Assembly (NCBI RefSeq): GCF_014873535.1
Contig: NZ_JADBEF010000001.1
Location: forward strand, 1,178,001 to 1,242,000
DNA from: Nonomuraea africana
Lineage (GTDB): Bacteria > Actinomycetota > Actinomycetes > Streptosporangiales > Streptosporangiaceae
DNA: 64,000 nucleotides
Direction: 5' to 3'
In this document: one piece after another, positions 28,547 to 38,183 of the stretch
Position numbering within the stretch: the stretch's first letter is position 1
How the letters are laid out: each line of letters begins with the position of its first letter
Position numbers and translations under genes: made by a program
Notes under the pieces: model-generated
Told to the model about the DNA's origin: nothing
The model's database searches: none
The model's input: the letters and a program-made list of their open reading frames with translations, nothing else

Positions 28547-29323
28547 TCAGGAGACGCGGGCCTTGGGAGCGCTGAAGGTGTTGCAGGCGTTCGGCGACTC
28601 GGCGTCGAAGCCCTTCTTCAGCCAGTGGGCGATGTTGGCGGGCTTGCCGTGCACGCCGTCGTCGAAGCCGGCCTGGGCGACCTTGAGGATGTACTTGAAG
28701 TCGAAGTCGCGGCGGCCGAGCGAGCGCCACACGCTGCCGATGAAGGCGCCGGAGAAGCACTCGGCCTGCAGCTCGATCCTGCGGGCCTCGTCGTAGATGC
28801 GCGCCTTGCTCTTGCCCTTGGTGCGCTCGACGACGTCGAGCATGCCGGTCAGCTCCTGGATGTGGTGACCGTACTCGTGGGCCACGACCTCCATCAGGAA
28901 CAGCTCGGTCGGCTCGGACAGGATGACCGGGTCGAGCAGGACGGTCATCTTCCGCTCCGGCGGGCAGTAGAGCGCCTGCGCGCCGGCGGGGAAGGTGCCG
29001 CACTTGCCGACCGACTGGCCGGGCTTGCTGACGACGCCGAACTTCGGCTTGCTCCAGGGGATGTTCGCCTTGGCCAGCTGCCTGCTCCACGACTCGTTGA
29101 GGCAGTCGAGCACGAACTCCAGGTACACCCTGGCGCCGTCCAGGTCGTCGCGCTGGATCGGCTGCTCCTCACACTCCTTGAGCTCCATCACGCCGGTCTT
29201 GTAGACCTTGTTCGCGGTCAGGACCGGCGGGAATCCGGAGGTGCCGGCGGCAGCCGTACCGGCGAACAGAAGGCTCGCGAGGGCGCCGGAAAGCACGGCG
29301 AATAGGGGGGAACGCATAGTCAC
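28547..29323 (-). CDS. secreted neutral zinc metallopeptidase, paralog 3
   Basis: The 258-residue protein has a signal peptide (LFAGTAAAGTSG near the cleavage site), HEYGHHIQELTG near residue 155 and IELQAECFSGAFIGSVWRSL near 190, ending CNTFSAPKARVS. The six-cysteine pattern is conserved. It reads toward paralog 2 and ends in a strong terminator, so it is probably monocistronic. Together with its neighbours it forms a tandem array in one orientation. Confidence 0.9.
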   Translation of the reverse strand: MTMRSPLFAVLSGALASLLFAGTAAAGTSGFPPVLTANKVYKTGVMELKECEEQPIQRDDLDGARVYLEFVLDCLNESWSRQLAKANIPWSKPKFGVVSKPGQSVGKCGTFPAGAQALYCPPERKMTVLLDPVILSEPTELFLMEVVAHEYGHHIQELTGMLDVVERTKGKSKARIYDEARRIELQAECFSGAFIGSVWRSLGRRDFDFKYILKVAQAGFDDGVHGKPANIAHWLKKGFDAESPNACNTFSAPKARVS

Positions 29324-29339
29324 AGGACTTTAGACCACC

Positions 29340-29369
29340 AAGCGGTCACGCCGGAAGGCGTGACCGCTT
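29340..29369 (-). terminator. 13-bp hairpin downstream of paralog 4 peptidase
   Basis: AAGCGGTCACGCC (29340-29352) pairs perfectly with GGCGTGACCGCTT (29357-29369) around GGAA, starting 12 bases past the stop of the gene at 29382. There is no T-run on either side. Confidence 0.7.
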
Positions 29370-29381
29370 GCGAGGAGGTTG

Positions 29382-30218
29382 CTAGGAGACGTACTTGGCG
29401 GAGACGTTCCAGGTGTTGCACGCGGCGGCGGCGCCGTAGTCCCAGCCGCGCTGCATCCACCTGGCCTGGTTACGGCTGGAGCCGTGGTCGTTCTGCGGCC
29501 AGATGGAGGCGCCCTTCTCGCCGAACCAGTCGATGATCTGCTGGTAGTAGGCCTCGTCGACCGGCAGCGTGTCCTTGACCGACTTCATGAAGACCGCCGA
29601 CAGGCACTCGGCCTGCAGCTCCAGGCGGCGCGAGTAGGCGAGCTTGCCCGCCCTGCTGGCGCGCCAGCTCACCTGGCCGTACCACGGCATGATGCCGGCC
29701 ACCTGCTGCACGTGGTGGGCGTACTCGTGCGCCATCAGGCGGCCGATCCCGACCGGCGACGGGTTGCGCAGCTCCGTCTTGGTGATCAACATGTACATGG
29801 TCCTGTCGGAGGAGCAGTAGACGCCGGAGGCGCCGGTCAGCCACCTGCCGCAGGCGGTGTTGCGCTTGGTCGTGATGATGCGCAGTCGGGGCTTGGAGAA
29901 GGGCATCCTGGCCTGCTTGAACTCGGCGGCCCACGCACGGTTCAGGCAGTTGGTGAAAGCCTGGAGGAAGTGCTTGTAGGCAGCCGTGCTGCCGCGCTGG
30001 ATCTCGCCGGGAGCGCAGTTGGAACGCGCGAGCGTCCCCGTCTTGTACAACGGGCTGCTCGTGGCCGCGGCCTTCCCTCGGGGAGGCGCCGCCACCTGCG
30101 TGGCTTCCGTCGTGGTGGTGGAGGCCTCGGCGACGCCTGCCGTACCGACGCCGACCATGGCCAGCACCAGACCGGTGGCCACAAGTGACGGGAGTTTCCT
30201 AAGGGGGACAGTGTTCAT
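29382..30218 (-). CDS. secreted neutral zinc metallopeptidase, paralog 4 (divergent)
   Basis: The 278-residue protein has a longer signal and linker region (about 55 residues). Its zinc motif is HEYAHHVQQVAG, with Ala in place of the Gly of the other three copies; HExxH itself is intact. ELQAECLSAVFMKSVKDTLP follows, and the C-terminus is CNTWNVSAKYVS, a variant of the shared tail. It is the most diverged copy. It is divergent from dxs, whose promoter region includes a TGACTC/GAGTCA dyad. Peptidase activity is predicted, not certain. Confidence 0.87.
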   Translation of the reverse strand: MNTVPLRKLPSLVATGLVLAMVGVGTAGVAEASTTTTEATQVAAPPRGKAAATSSPLYKTGTLARSNCAPGEIQRGSTAAYKHFLQAFTNCLNRAWAAEFKQARMPFSKPRLRIITTKRNTACGRWLTGASGVYCSSDRTMYMLITKTELRNPSPVGIGRLMAHEYAHHVQQVAGIMPWYGQVSWRASRAGKLAYSRRLELQAECLSAVFMKSVKDTLPVDEAYYQQIIDWFGEKGASIWPQNDHGSSRNQARWMQRGWDYGAAAACNTWNVSAKYVS

Positions 30219-30262
30219 AGTGGGTAAACCCTAGGCCAAGATCGGACAAATCAGGGTGCATT

Positions 30263-30278
30263 TGACTCCGGTGAGTCA
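30263..30278. promoter_or_regulatory. TGACTC-N4-GAGTCA dyad between peptidase 4 and dxs
   Basis: A perfect dyad TGACTC-CGGT-GAGTCA lies 58 bases before dxs. A good -10 hexamer TAGACT follows at 30296-30301, 17 bases after the dyad, so the dyad overlaps the -35 position. It is a candidate repressor or activator site for dxs. Confidence 0.4.
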
Positions 30279-30335
30279 TCGCGACGCCCACGAACTAGAC
30301 TCGATCCGTTGGCGAGTGGATGAGGGGATGATTCC

Positions 30336-32225
30336 GTGAGCGGGCTGCTGGCCTCGATCAAGGGACCGCACGACGTCAAACGGTTGGCGCCAGAGGAGCT
30401 GCCACAGCTCGCCCAGGAGGTTCGTGATCTGCTCGTCGACTCCTGCGCGACGAACGGCGGGCACCTGGGCCCCAACCTGGGCGTGGTCGAACTCACCATC
30501 GCGCTGCACAGGGTCTTCGACTCGCCGCGCGATCCGATCGTCTGGGACACCGGCCACCAGTCCTACGTGCACAAGATGCTCACCGGGCGCTCGGACGGCT
30601 TCGACGCGCTCAAGCAGGAGGGCGGCCTGTCGGGCTACCCGAGCCAGGCCGAGTCGCCGCACGACTTCGTCGAGAACTCCCACGCCTCCACCGCCCTGTC
30701 CTACGCCGACGGGCTGGCCAAGGCGTTCAAGCTGCGCGGCGAGCGCGACAGGGTCGCGGTCGCGGTGATCGGCGACGGCGCGCTCACCGGCGGCATGGCG
30801 TGGGAGGCGCTCAACAACATCGCCGCGGTCAAGGACCTGCCGTGCGTGATCGTGGTCAACGACAACGGGCGCTCGTACTCGCCGACCATCGGCGGCCTGG
30901 CCACGCACCTGGCCAAGCTGCGGGTCAACCGCCGCTACGAGGACATGCTCGAGTTCGTCAAGAACAAGCTCGGCAATGTCCCCGTCGTCTACGACGCGCT
31001 GCACGGCATCAAGAAGGGCGTCAAGGACATCCTCGCGCCCCAGGTGATGTTCGAGGACCTCGGCCTGAAGTACGTCGGCCCGATCGACGGCCACGACGAG
31101 CAGGCCGTGGAGGTGGCGCTGCGCAAGGCGCGCGATTTCGGCGGGCCCGTCATCGTGCACGCCCTCACCCAGAAGGGGCGCGGTTACGCTCCGGCCGAGA
31201 ACCACGACGAGGACCAGTTCCACTCGCCCGGCGCCTTCGACAGGGCCACCGGCGTGGAGAAGCCCAAGGGCCGCATCTGGACCAACGTCTTCAGCGAGGA
31301 GCTGGTCGCCCTCGGCAAGGAGCGCGACGACCTGGTGGCGATCACCGCCGCCATGCTCCACCCGACGGGCCTCAACGCCTTCGCCGACGCCTTCCCCGAC
31401 CGCACCTACGACGTCGGCATCGCCGAGCAGCACGCGCTGACCAGCGCGGCCGGCCTGGCGCTCGGCGGGCTCCACCCCGTCGTCGCCGTCTACGCCACCT
31501 TCCTCAACCGGGCCTTCGACCAGTTGCTGATGGACGTCGCCCTGCACCGGCTGCCGGTCACCGTGGTCCTCGACAGGGCGGGCGTCACCGGCGACGACGG
31601 CGCCAGCCACAACGGCATGTGGGACCTGTCGATCCTGCAGGTCGTCCCCGGGCTGCGGATCGCGGTGCCGCGCGACGGCGAGCGGCTGACCGAGCTGCTG
31701 CGCGAGGCCGTCGCGGTCGACGACGCGCCGACCGTGCTGCGCTTCCCCAAGGGCCCGGTGGCCGCCGGCGTCGAGGCGGTCGGCAAGCTGGGCGAGATGG
31801 ACCTGCTGCGCAGCGGTGAGCCCGACGTGCTGCTGGTGGCCGTCGGCCCGATGGCGCAGGCCGCGATGGAGGCCGCCGTGCTGCTCGACGCCCAGGGCAT
31901 CTCCGCCACCGTGGTCGACCCGCGCTGGGTCAAGCCGCTCGACGAGGCGCTCGTGCCGGCCGCCGCCGCGCACAAGCTGGTCGCCGTCGTCGAGGACAAC
32001 GGCAGGGTCGGCGGCGTCGGCGACGCGGTCGCCCGCCTGCTGCGCGACAACGACGTCGACGTGCCGGTGCGCACCTTCGGCATCCCGCAGGAGTTCCTCG
32101 ACCACGCCAAGCGGCCGAAGATCCTCGGCTACGCGGGGCTGACGGGACAAGACCTCGCCCGCGACATCACCGAGGCGGTCGCGCGGCGGAGCTCGGCTCT
32201 CGAGAACCAGCCCGCCCAGCACTGA
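30336..32225 (+). CDS. dxs: 1-deoxy-D-xylulose-5-phosphate synthase
   Basis: The 629-residue thiamine-diphosphate enzyme condenses pyruvate and glyceraldehyde 3-phosphate, the first step of the MEP isoprenoid pathway. Visible are [13 protein letters not shown] near residue 70, the ThDP/Mg motif [17 protein letters not shown] near 147, the transketolase pyrimidine domain with [19 protein letters not shown] near 365, and the C-terminal domain. GTG 30336 fits the family start ([19 protein letters not shown]). Its last 59 bases overlap the 3' end of the convergent DedA gene. Confidence 0.97.
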   Translation: MSGLLASIKGPHDVKRLAPEELPQLAQEVRDLLVDSCATNGGHLGPNLGVVELTIALHRVFDSPRDPIVWDTGHQSYVHKMLTGRSDGFDALKQEGGLSGYPSQAESPHDFVENSHASTALSYADGLAKAFKLRGERDRVAVAVIGDGALTGGMAWEALNNIAAVKDLPCVIVVNDNGRSYSPTIGGLATHLAKLRVNRRYEDMLEFVKNKLGNVPVVYDALHGIKKGVKDILAPQVMFEDLGLKYVGPIDGHDEQAVEVALRKARDFGGPVIVHALTQKGRGYAPAENHDEDQFHSPGAFDRATGVEKPKGRIWTNVFSEELVALGKERDDLVAITAAMLHPTGLNAFADAFPDRTYDVGIAEQHALTSAAGLALGGLHPVVAVYATFLNRAFDQLLMDVALHRLPVTVVLDRAGVTGDDGASHNGMWDLSILQVVPGLRIAVPRDGERLTELLREAVAVDDAPTVLRFPKGPVAAGVEAVGKLGEMDLLRSGEPDVLLVAVGPMAQAAMEAAVLLDAQGISATVVDPRWVKPLDEALVPAAAAHKLVAVVEDNGRVGGVGDAVARLLRDNDVDVPVRTFGIPQEFLDHAKRPKILGYAGLTGQDLARDITEAVARRSSALENQPAQH

Positions 32226-32808
32226 TCACCCTGCGCACGGCGGCGGTGACGGCCACGATGATCACGGCCGCCACCGCCGCCACGGGCAGCAGCAGCTCGG
32301 CGTGCTCGCGCACCACCCCGCCGGCCACCGCGCCGAGCGTCACGTAGGTGCTCACCCAGGCGGTGGCGCCGATCAGCGCCCACGGCATGAACCTCCGGTA
32401 CGGCATGCCGAGGGCCCCCGCCACCGCGGGGGTGAGGGCGTGCACCACGGGCAGGTAGTAGGCCACCGCCAGCGCCCATCCGCTGCGCTCGAACAGCTCC
32501 TCGGCCCGCTCCCACCGCTCCTCGCCGACCCTGCGGCCGAGCCTGCCGTGGCGCAGCCTCGGACCGAGCGCCCGGCCCGCCCGGTGGCCGCCCGAGGCGC
32601 CGGCCACGCAGGCCACGACCCCCGCCGCGATGAGCGCCATCGCCTCGGGCGGGCCACCGGCCGTCGTCCCCGCGACGATGAGCAGCGCGTCGCCCGGGAC
32701 GATCAGGCCGATGCCCACCGAGGCATCCAGGGTGAGGAAGGCGAGCAGGAGCGGCCACAGCAGGACGAGGTCCTGCGCGGCCAGGAGGCCGAGCAGGTCG
32801 CCGAACAT
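32167..32808 (-). CDS. DedA-family (VTT domain) membrane protein
   Basis: The 213-residue protein has about five hydrophobic segments, an early [20 protein letters not shown] segment matching the DedA E/F-x-P-G-D motif and a central [20 protein letters not shown] segment in place of the R-x-x-P motif. DedA proteins are thought to be lipid scramblases or proton-dependent transporters. ATG 32808 follows GGAGG; upstream extension is not supported. The last 20 codons run antisense to the end of dxs. Confidence 0.9.
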   Translation of the reverse strand: MFGDLLGLLAAQDLVLLWPLLLAFLTLDASVGIGLIVPGDALLIVAGTTAGGPPEAMALIAAGVVACVAGASGGHRAGRALGPRLRHGRLGRRVGEERWERAEELFERSGWALAVAYYLPVVHALTPAVAGALGMPYRRFMPWALIGATAWVSTYVTLGAVAGGVVREHAELLLPVAAVAAVIIVAVTAAVRRVISAGRAGSREPSSAARPPR

Positions 32809-32971
32809 GCCTCCACCCTGGCGGGACGACAGGGCCGGGCCATCGGGGCGAACCCGGAGATGACCCGGAGAGCTCCCGGCCACCTGGAGGAGCCGCGGCA
32901 GGTTTTCCCATGTTTGCGTCGAGGGCGGCTTTCGTCGGCATGATCGCGGATTGCGAGGGAACGATCACCGT

Positions 32972-34441
32972 GTGGCACAGATACTGAGGACCAAGAGCGT
33001 CGAGCAGTCCATCCAGGACACCGAGGCGCCCGAACACCGGCTCAGGCGGCGGCTGTCGGCCGTCGACCTGACCGTGTTCGGCATCGGTGTCATCGTCGGC
33101 ACCGGCATCTTCGTGCTGACCGGCAGGGTGGCGAGGGAGACCGCCGGGCCCGCCGTCGCGCTGTCGTTCGTGGTCGCCGCCATCGTGTGCGGCCTGGCCG
33201 CGCTCTGCTACGCCGAGTTCGCCTCGACGATCCCGGTGGCGGGCTCGGCCTACACCTTCTCCTTCGCCACCCTCGGTGAGTTCCCCGCCTGGATCATCGG
33301 CTGGGACCTGATGCTGGAGATGGCGCTGGCGGGGGCGGTGGTCGCGGTCGGCTGGTCGGGCTACTTCACCTCGTTGCTGTCCACGGCCGGCATCGTGCTG
33401 CCCGACGTGGGCGTCAACTACCCGGCGATGCTGATCGTGGCGATCCTGACCGGCATCCTGGTGGCCGGGATCAAGCTCTCCTCCAGGGTCAACCTCGCCA
33501 TCGTGGTGATCAAGGTCACGGTGATCCTGCTGGTCATCATCGCCGGGCTCTTCTTCATCAGAGTGGCCAACTACTCGCCGTTCATCCCGCCCCCCAGGGG
33601 CACCCCCGCCGTGGAGGGGATGCGTGCCCCGCTGATCCAGGTGCTGTTTGACATCACCCCGGTCGCCTACGGCTACATCGGCATCTTCTCCGCCGCCGCG
33701 ATCGTCTTCTTCGCCTTCATCGGCTTCGACATCGTGGCGACCGCGGCGGAGGAGACCATCGAGCCGCAGCGCGACCTGCCGCGCGGGATCATCGGCTCGC
33801 TGGCCATCTGCACACTGCTGTACGTCGCGGTCTCCCTCGTCGTGGTGGGCATGCAGCCCTACAGCCAGCTCAGCCAGGACGCGCCGCTGGCCGACGCCTT
33901 CACCGCGGTGGGCCAGCCGTGGATCGCCGGCCTGATCAGCATCGGCGCGATCGCCGGCCTGACGACCGTGGTCATGATCCTGATGCTGGGCCAGACCAGG
34001 GTGCTGTTCGCGATGTGCCGCGACGGTCTGCTGCCGCGCAGACTGGCCAAGGTGCACCCCCGCTTCGGCACTCCCGCCACGATCACGCTGATCGTGGGGT
34101 TCGCCACGATGATCCTGTCCGGGTTCATCTCGCTTGGCGAGCTGGCCGAACTGGTCAACATCGGCACCCTGTTCGCCTTTGTGGTGGTCTCGGCGGGGGT
34201 GGTCATCCTCCGCCGTACCCGCCCCGACCTGCCGCGCGCCTTCCGCGCGCCGTTGGTGCCGTGGCTGCCGCTCGCCTCCGTGCTGGCCTGCCTCTACCTG
34301 ATGCTGAACCTGCCGGTGGCGACGTGGTGGCGGTTCCTCCTCTGGATGGTGGTCGGCGTGCTCATCTACTTCCTGTACGGCTTCCGCCACAGCACCGTCC
34401 GCGGGTTCCGCGCCGACTCGCCGAAGATCCAGGACTCCTGA
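32972..34441 (+). CDS. APC-superfamily amino-acid permease
   Basis: The 489-residue transporter has twelve helices. The first conserved segment is VFGIGVIVGTGIFVLTGRVA near residue 40, and the loop FAFIGFDIVATAAEETIEPQ near 255 is diagnostic of the CAT/YfnA-type amino-acid permeases. GTG 32972 follows GAGGGA and is preferred to a TTG at 32951 inside that ribosome binding site. From memory, a permease also follows dxs in Streptomyces. The substrate is probably a cationic or neutral amino acid. Confidence 0.94.
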   Translation: MAQILRTKSVEQSIQDTEAPEHRLRRRLSAVDLTVFGIGVIVGTGIFVLTGRVARETAGPAVALSFVVAAIVCGLAALCYAEFASTIPVAGSAYTFSFATLGEFPAWIIGWDLMLEMALAGAVVAVGWSGYFTSLLSTAGIVLPDVGVNYPAMLIVAILTGILVAGIKLSSRVNLAIVVIKVTVILLVIIAGLFFIRVANYSPFIPPPRGTPAVEGMRAPLIQVLFDITPVAYGYIGIFSAAAIVFFAFIGFDIVATAAEETIEPQRDLPRGIIGSLAICTLLYVAVSLVVVGMQPYSQLSQDAPLADAFTAVGQPWIAGLISIGAIAGLTTVVMILMLGQTRVLFAMCRDGLLPRRLAKVHPRFGTPATITLIVGFATMILSGFISLGELAELVNIGTLFAFVVVSAGVVILRRTRPDLPRAFRAPLVPWLPLASVLACLYLMLNLPVATWWRFLLWMVVGVLIYFLYGFRHSTVRGFRADSPKIQDS

Positions 34442-34561
34442 CAGCGTCGGCCGGGGCCCCGGCCGTACCGGTCCGGACCCCCTCTTGTAGAAAGATGCCG
34501 CCGGAGCTTACGGTGTGCGCAGAAATGCGCAATATCGTTCACACCCCCGGAGGCCATGCGC

Positions 34562-37500
34562 ATGCGCAGAATCGCGTGCTGGTTAGCGGGTGCCGCGGTC
34601 GCGGCATTCGGCGTGGTGGCGACGCCCGTCACGGCGCACGCCGACACCCTCGGCTCGATCACCGCCTTCACCGCGGACAACGGCGTCTACACCGCCCAGG
34701 CGGGCGCGGCCAAGGTCCGCCTCACCTTCCAGCGGGACGACGTCTTCCGCCTCGAACTCGCCCCCGACGGCGCCTTCACCGACCCGGCCAACACCGGGGC
34801 GGGAGCGAAGATCGTCGTCAAGACCGACTACGCGCCTGTCAGCTCCACCTGGAAGGAGTTCGACGACCGGTACGAGGTCGCCACGGGCGCGCTGACCGTG
34901 AAGATCGGCAAGCGGCCCGCCCTGGTCAGCGTCTTCCGCGCCGACGGCAGCAAGGTCCTCGCCGAGAGCGCCCCGCTCTCCTGGGACGCCGCGGGCACCA
35001 GGCAGACCCTCGAGCCCGTCGCCAAGGAGCAGTTCTTCGGCGGCGGCATGCAGAACGGCCGCCTCAACCACACGGGGCAGACGGTCAACGTCGCCGCCAA
35101 CCACGATTGGGACGACGAGGGCTATCCCAACGCGGTGCCGTACTACGTGAGCACCGCGGGCTACGGCGTGCTGCGCGACACCTTCGCGCCCGGCTCCTAC
35201 GCCTTCAAGCAGCCGGTGGTCGCCACGCACAGGGAGCAGCGCTTCGACGCCTTCTACTTCGTCGGCAGGCCGTACGACCTGAAGACGCCCCTTGACCGCT
35301 ACACCGAGCTGACCGGACGGCCGATGCTACCGCCGATCTACGGCATGGAGATGGGCGACGCCGACTGCTACAACCACTCCAGCCCGACCTACACCGGCGG
35401 CAAGAACCCGGAGAAGTGGACGACGCCGAGCGCCGCCAAGGTCGCCCAGGGTTACCTGGACCACGACATGCCGCGCGGCTGGATGCTCGTCAACGACGGG
35501 TACGGCTGCGAGTACACCGACCTGCCCGAGGCCGGAGAGCAACTGCGCAGGCGCGGCATCGAGATGGGGCTGTGGACCCAGCGGGCCCTGACCAACCAGG
35601 AGTTCGAGGTCAAGAACGCGGGTGTGCGGGTCCGCAAGCTGGACGTGGCCTGGGTCGGCCAGGGCTACCGCTTCGCGCTGACCGGCTGCGAGGACGCCGC
35701 CCAGGGCATCGAGACCTACTCCGACGCCCGCCGCTACGTCTGGATGGTCGAGGGCTGGGCGGGGTCGCAGCGCTGCGCCGTGCAGTGGACCGGCGACCAC
35801 TACGGCACGCTCGACGCCATCCGCTGGCAGATCCCCGCCATCACCGGCGCGGGCCTTTCCGGCATGCCGTTCACCGCGGGTGACATCGACGGCATCTTCG
35901 GCGGCTCCGGCGAGTCGTACGTGCGCGACCTGCAGTGGAAGGCGTTCACGCCGGTCCTGATGTCGATGTCGGGCTGGGCGGCGAAGGACAAGCAGCCGTG
36001 GACCCGCGGCGAGCCGTACACCTCGATCAACCGCACCTACCTCAAGCTGCGCGAGCGGCTGCTGCCCTACCTCTACACCTACGCCGCCGAGGCGCACCGC
36101 ACCGGCGCGCCGGTCAACAGGGCGCTGGTGATGGAGTACCCCCGCGACGAGACCGCCTGGCAGGTCAAGGACCAGTTCCTGGCCGGACAGGACTTCCTGG
36201 TCGCGCCCGTCTACCAGGCCGGCGACGTGCGCGAGGGCATCTACCTGCCCGAGGGGCGCTGGGTCGACTACTGGAGCGGCAAGGTCCACAACGGGCCGCA
36301 GACGCTCGCCGGCTACAGCGCGCCGCTGGACCGGCTGCCGGTGTTCGTGCGGGCGGGCGCGATCGTGCCGATGTACCGCGAGGGCATCAACAACCACGCC
36401 GAGCAGAAGGCGAGCGACCCGCTGACGCTGGACCTCTACCCGGCGGGCGACTCGACCTTCAGCATGTACGCCGACGACGGCAGGACCCGCGCGTTCGCCA
36501 CCGGGCAGTCGGCCACCCAGAAGTTCACCGTCAAGGCGCCGGAGAGCGGCTCCGGCCCGATCACCGTCGGGATCGGCGCGCTCGAGGGCTCCTACGCGGG
36601 CAAGCCGGAGGCCAGGCCGTACGAGCTGGTCGTGCACCTGGGCCGGGCCCCCGCCAACGTGAAGTACGGCAAGGACCGGCTGGCCAAGATCAGCGCCGAG
36701 GAGTACGCCTCGGGCGCCACCGGCTGGTACGCCGACGGCGCCGTGGTCAGGGCGCGCGTGCCCGCGCTCGCCACCTCGGAGACGGCCGAGCTGACGCTGG
36801 TCGGCGGGGCCGTCCTCGGCGGGCAGCACCCGGGCGACTCCGACGTCACGGTGGCCACCAAGCTGCCCGCGATGCTCACCCCAGGCGCCACGATCGAGCT
36901 GCCGGTCACCGTCGCCAACGCCACGGGGACCGACATCCGCGACGTCAGGCTGGGCGTGCGGGTGCCCGCGGGCTGGAGCGCCCCCGCCGACGTCGAGGCG
37001 GGTGTCATCGAGGACGGCACGAGCGTCGAGAAGACCGTCGCTCTGACGGTGCCCGACGACGCAAAGGCCGGCGCGGTCACGCTCAGCGTCAGCGCCACCT
37101 ACCGGGCGCACAACCAGGAGCTCACCGCCACCACGGCGGCCGCGGCCAAGGTGCCCTTCAAGTCGCTGGCCGCGGCGTTCGGCAACATCGGCATCACCGA
37201 CGACGCCGACCCCGGCAAGGGCAACATCGACGGGGGCGGCGGCAGCTTCTCCTACCAGCGCCTGGCCGCCGCCGGAGTCACTCCCGGCGCGCGGGTGAGC
37301 GTCCAGGGCGTGCCGTTCACCTGGCCGGCCACCCAGGCGGGACAGCCGGACAACGTGGCCTCGGCCGCGCAGACGATCGCGATGGGCGGGCAGGGCAACA
37401 CCCTGGCCTTCCTCGGCACCGGCACCAGCACCAGCGCCACCGGGCCGCTGACCGTCCACTACGAGGACGGCACCAGCGACACGGCCACGCTGGGCTTCGC

Positions 37501-38176
37501 CAACTGGTGCTGCGTCGACCCCGGCACGCACGGCTCCAGGCCCGCCTTCTCCCACAAGGGCAAGAACCTGCCCGCGGGAGCCAACCAGTACCCGACCGTC
37601 GACTACCGGATCTTCTACAACCAGGTCAGGGTCAACCCCGGCAAGAAGATCGTCGCGGTCACGCTGCCCGACAACGCCGCCGTCCACGTCTTCGCCGCCT
37701 CGGTGGCGACGACGCAGCTGCCCGCCCCGCCCAAGGGCGCGGCGTGGGCGTCGGACGTGCCGTGGATGTCGGCCGACAACGGCTGGGGTCCGGTGGAGAA
37801 GGACCGCAGCAACGGCGAGAGCGGCGCCGCGGACGGCCGGCCGATCACGCTGGGCGGCACGGTGCACGCCAAGGGCCTCGGCGTGCACGCGCCCTCGAAG
37901 GTGTCCTACCACACCGGAGGGGCGTGCTCGGCCTTCACCGCGACCGTCGGCGTGGACGACGAGATCGCCGACTACGGCTCGGTCGTCTTCTCGGTCCTGG
38001 CCGACGGCAAGGAGGTCTACCGCTCGCCCACGCTGACCGGTACGTCGGCGCCGGTGGCCGTCTCGGCCGACCTCAAGGGCGCGGCCTACGTCGACCTGGT
38101 CGTCGGCAACGCCGGTGACGGCAACGGCGGCGACCACGGGGACTGGGCCTCGGCCAGGTTCAGCTGCAACCCGTAG
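34562..38176 (+). CDS. secreted GH31-family glycosidase with NEW3 and NPCBM domains
   Basis: The 1204-residue exoenzyme has a signal peptide (cleavage near TAHA), an N-terminal beta-sandwich, a GH31 (beta/alpha)8 barrel from about residue 250 to 600, with VRKLDVAWVG holding the probable nucleophile Asp and GDIDGIFGG near the acid/base, and a C-terminal beta domain. A NEW3 domain (about 735-835), an unassigned beta-rich domain with FANWCCVDPG and a terminal NPCBM (ending NGGDHGDWASARFSC) follow. It probably cleaves alpha-linked galactosides or glucosides outside the cell. ATG 34562 is eight bases after GGAGG; the ATG at 34556 is too close. Codon 8 is a rare TTA (34583-34585), so translation may depend on the bldA tRNA. 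Confidence 0.92.
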   Translation: MRRIACWLAGAAVAAFGVVATPVTAHADTLGSITAFTADNGVYTAQAGAAKVRLTFQRDDVFRLELAPDGAFTDPANTGAGAKIVVKTDYAPVSSTWKEFDDRYEVATGALTVKIGKRPALVSVFRADGSKVLAESAPLSWDAAGTRQTLEPVAKEQFFGGGMQNGRLNHTGQTVNVAANHDWDDEGYPNAVPYYVSTAGYGVLRDTFAPGSYAFKQPVVATHREQRFDAFYFVGRPYDLKTPLDRYTELTGRPMLPPIYGMEMGDADCYNHSSPTYTGGKNPEKWTTPSAAKVAQGYLDHDMPRGWMLVNDGYGCEYTDLPEAGEQLRRRGIEMGLWTQRALTNQEFEVKNAGVRVRKLDVAWVGQGYRFALTGCEDAAQGIETYSDARRYVWMVEGWAGSQRCAVQWTGDHYGTLDAIRWQIPAITGAGLSGMPFTAGDIDGIFGGSGESYVRDLQWKAFTPVLMSMSGWAAKDKQPWTRGEPYTSINRTYLKLRERLLPYLYTYAAEAHRTGAPVNRALVMEYPRDETAWQVKDQFLAGQDFLVAPVYQAGDVREGIYLPEGRWVDYWSGKVHNGPQTLAGYSAPLDRLPVFVRAGAIVPMYREGINNHAEQKASDPLTLDLYPAGDSTFSMYADDGRTRAFATGQSATQKFTVKAPESGSGPITVGIGALEGSYAGKPEARPYELVVHLGRAPANVKYGKDRLAKISAEEYASGATGWYADGAVVRARVPALATSETAELTLVGGAVLGGQHPGDSDVTVATKLPAMLTPGATIELPVTVANATGTDIRDVRLGVRVPAGWSAPADVEAGVIEDGTSVEKTVALTVPDDAKAGAVTLSVSATYRAHNQELTATTAAAAKVPFKSLAAAFGNIGITDDADPGKGNIDGGGGSFSYQRLAAAGVTPGARVSVQGVPFTWPATQAGQPDNVASAAQTIAMGGQGNTLAFLGTGTSTSATGPLTVHYEDGTSDTATLGFANWCCVDPGTHGSRPAFSHKGKNLPAGANQYPTVDYRIFYNQVRVNPGKKIVAVTLPDNAAVHVFAASVATTQLPAPPKGAAWASDVPWMSADNGWGPVEKDRSNGESGAADGRPITLGGTVHAKGLGVHAPSKVSYHTGGACSAFTATVGVDDEIADYGSVVFSVLADGKEVYRSPTLTGTSAPVAVSADLKGAAYVDLVVGNAGDGNGGDHGDWASARFSCNP

Positions 38177-38183
38177 GGAACCT

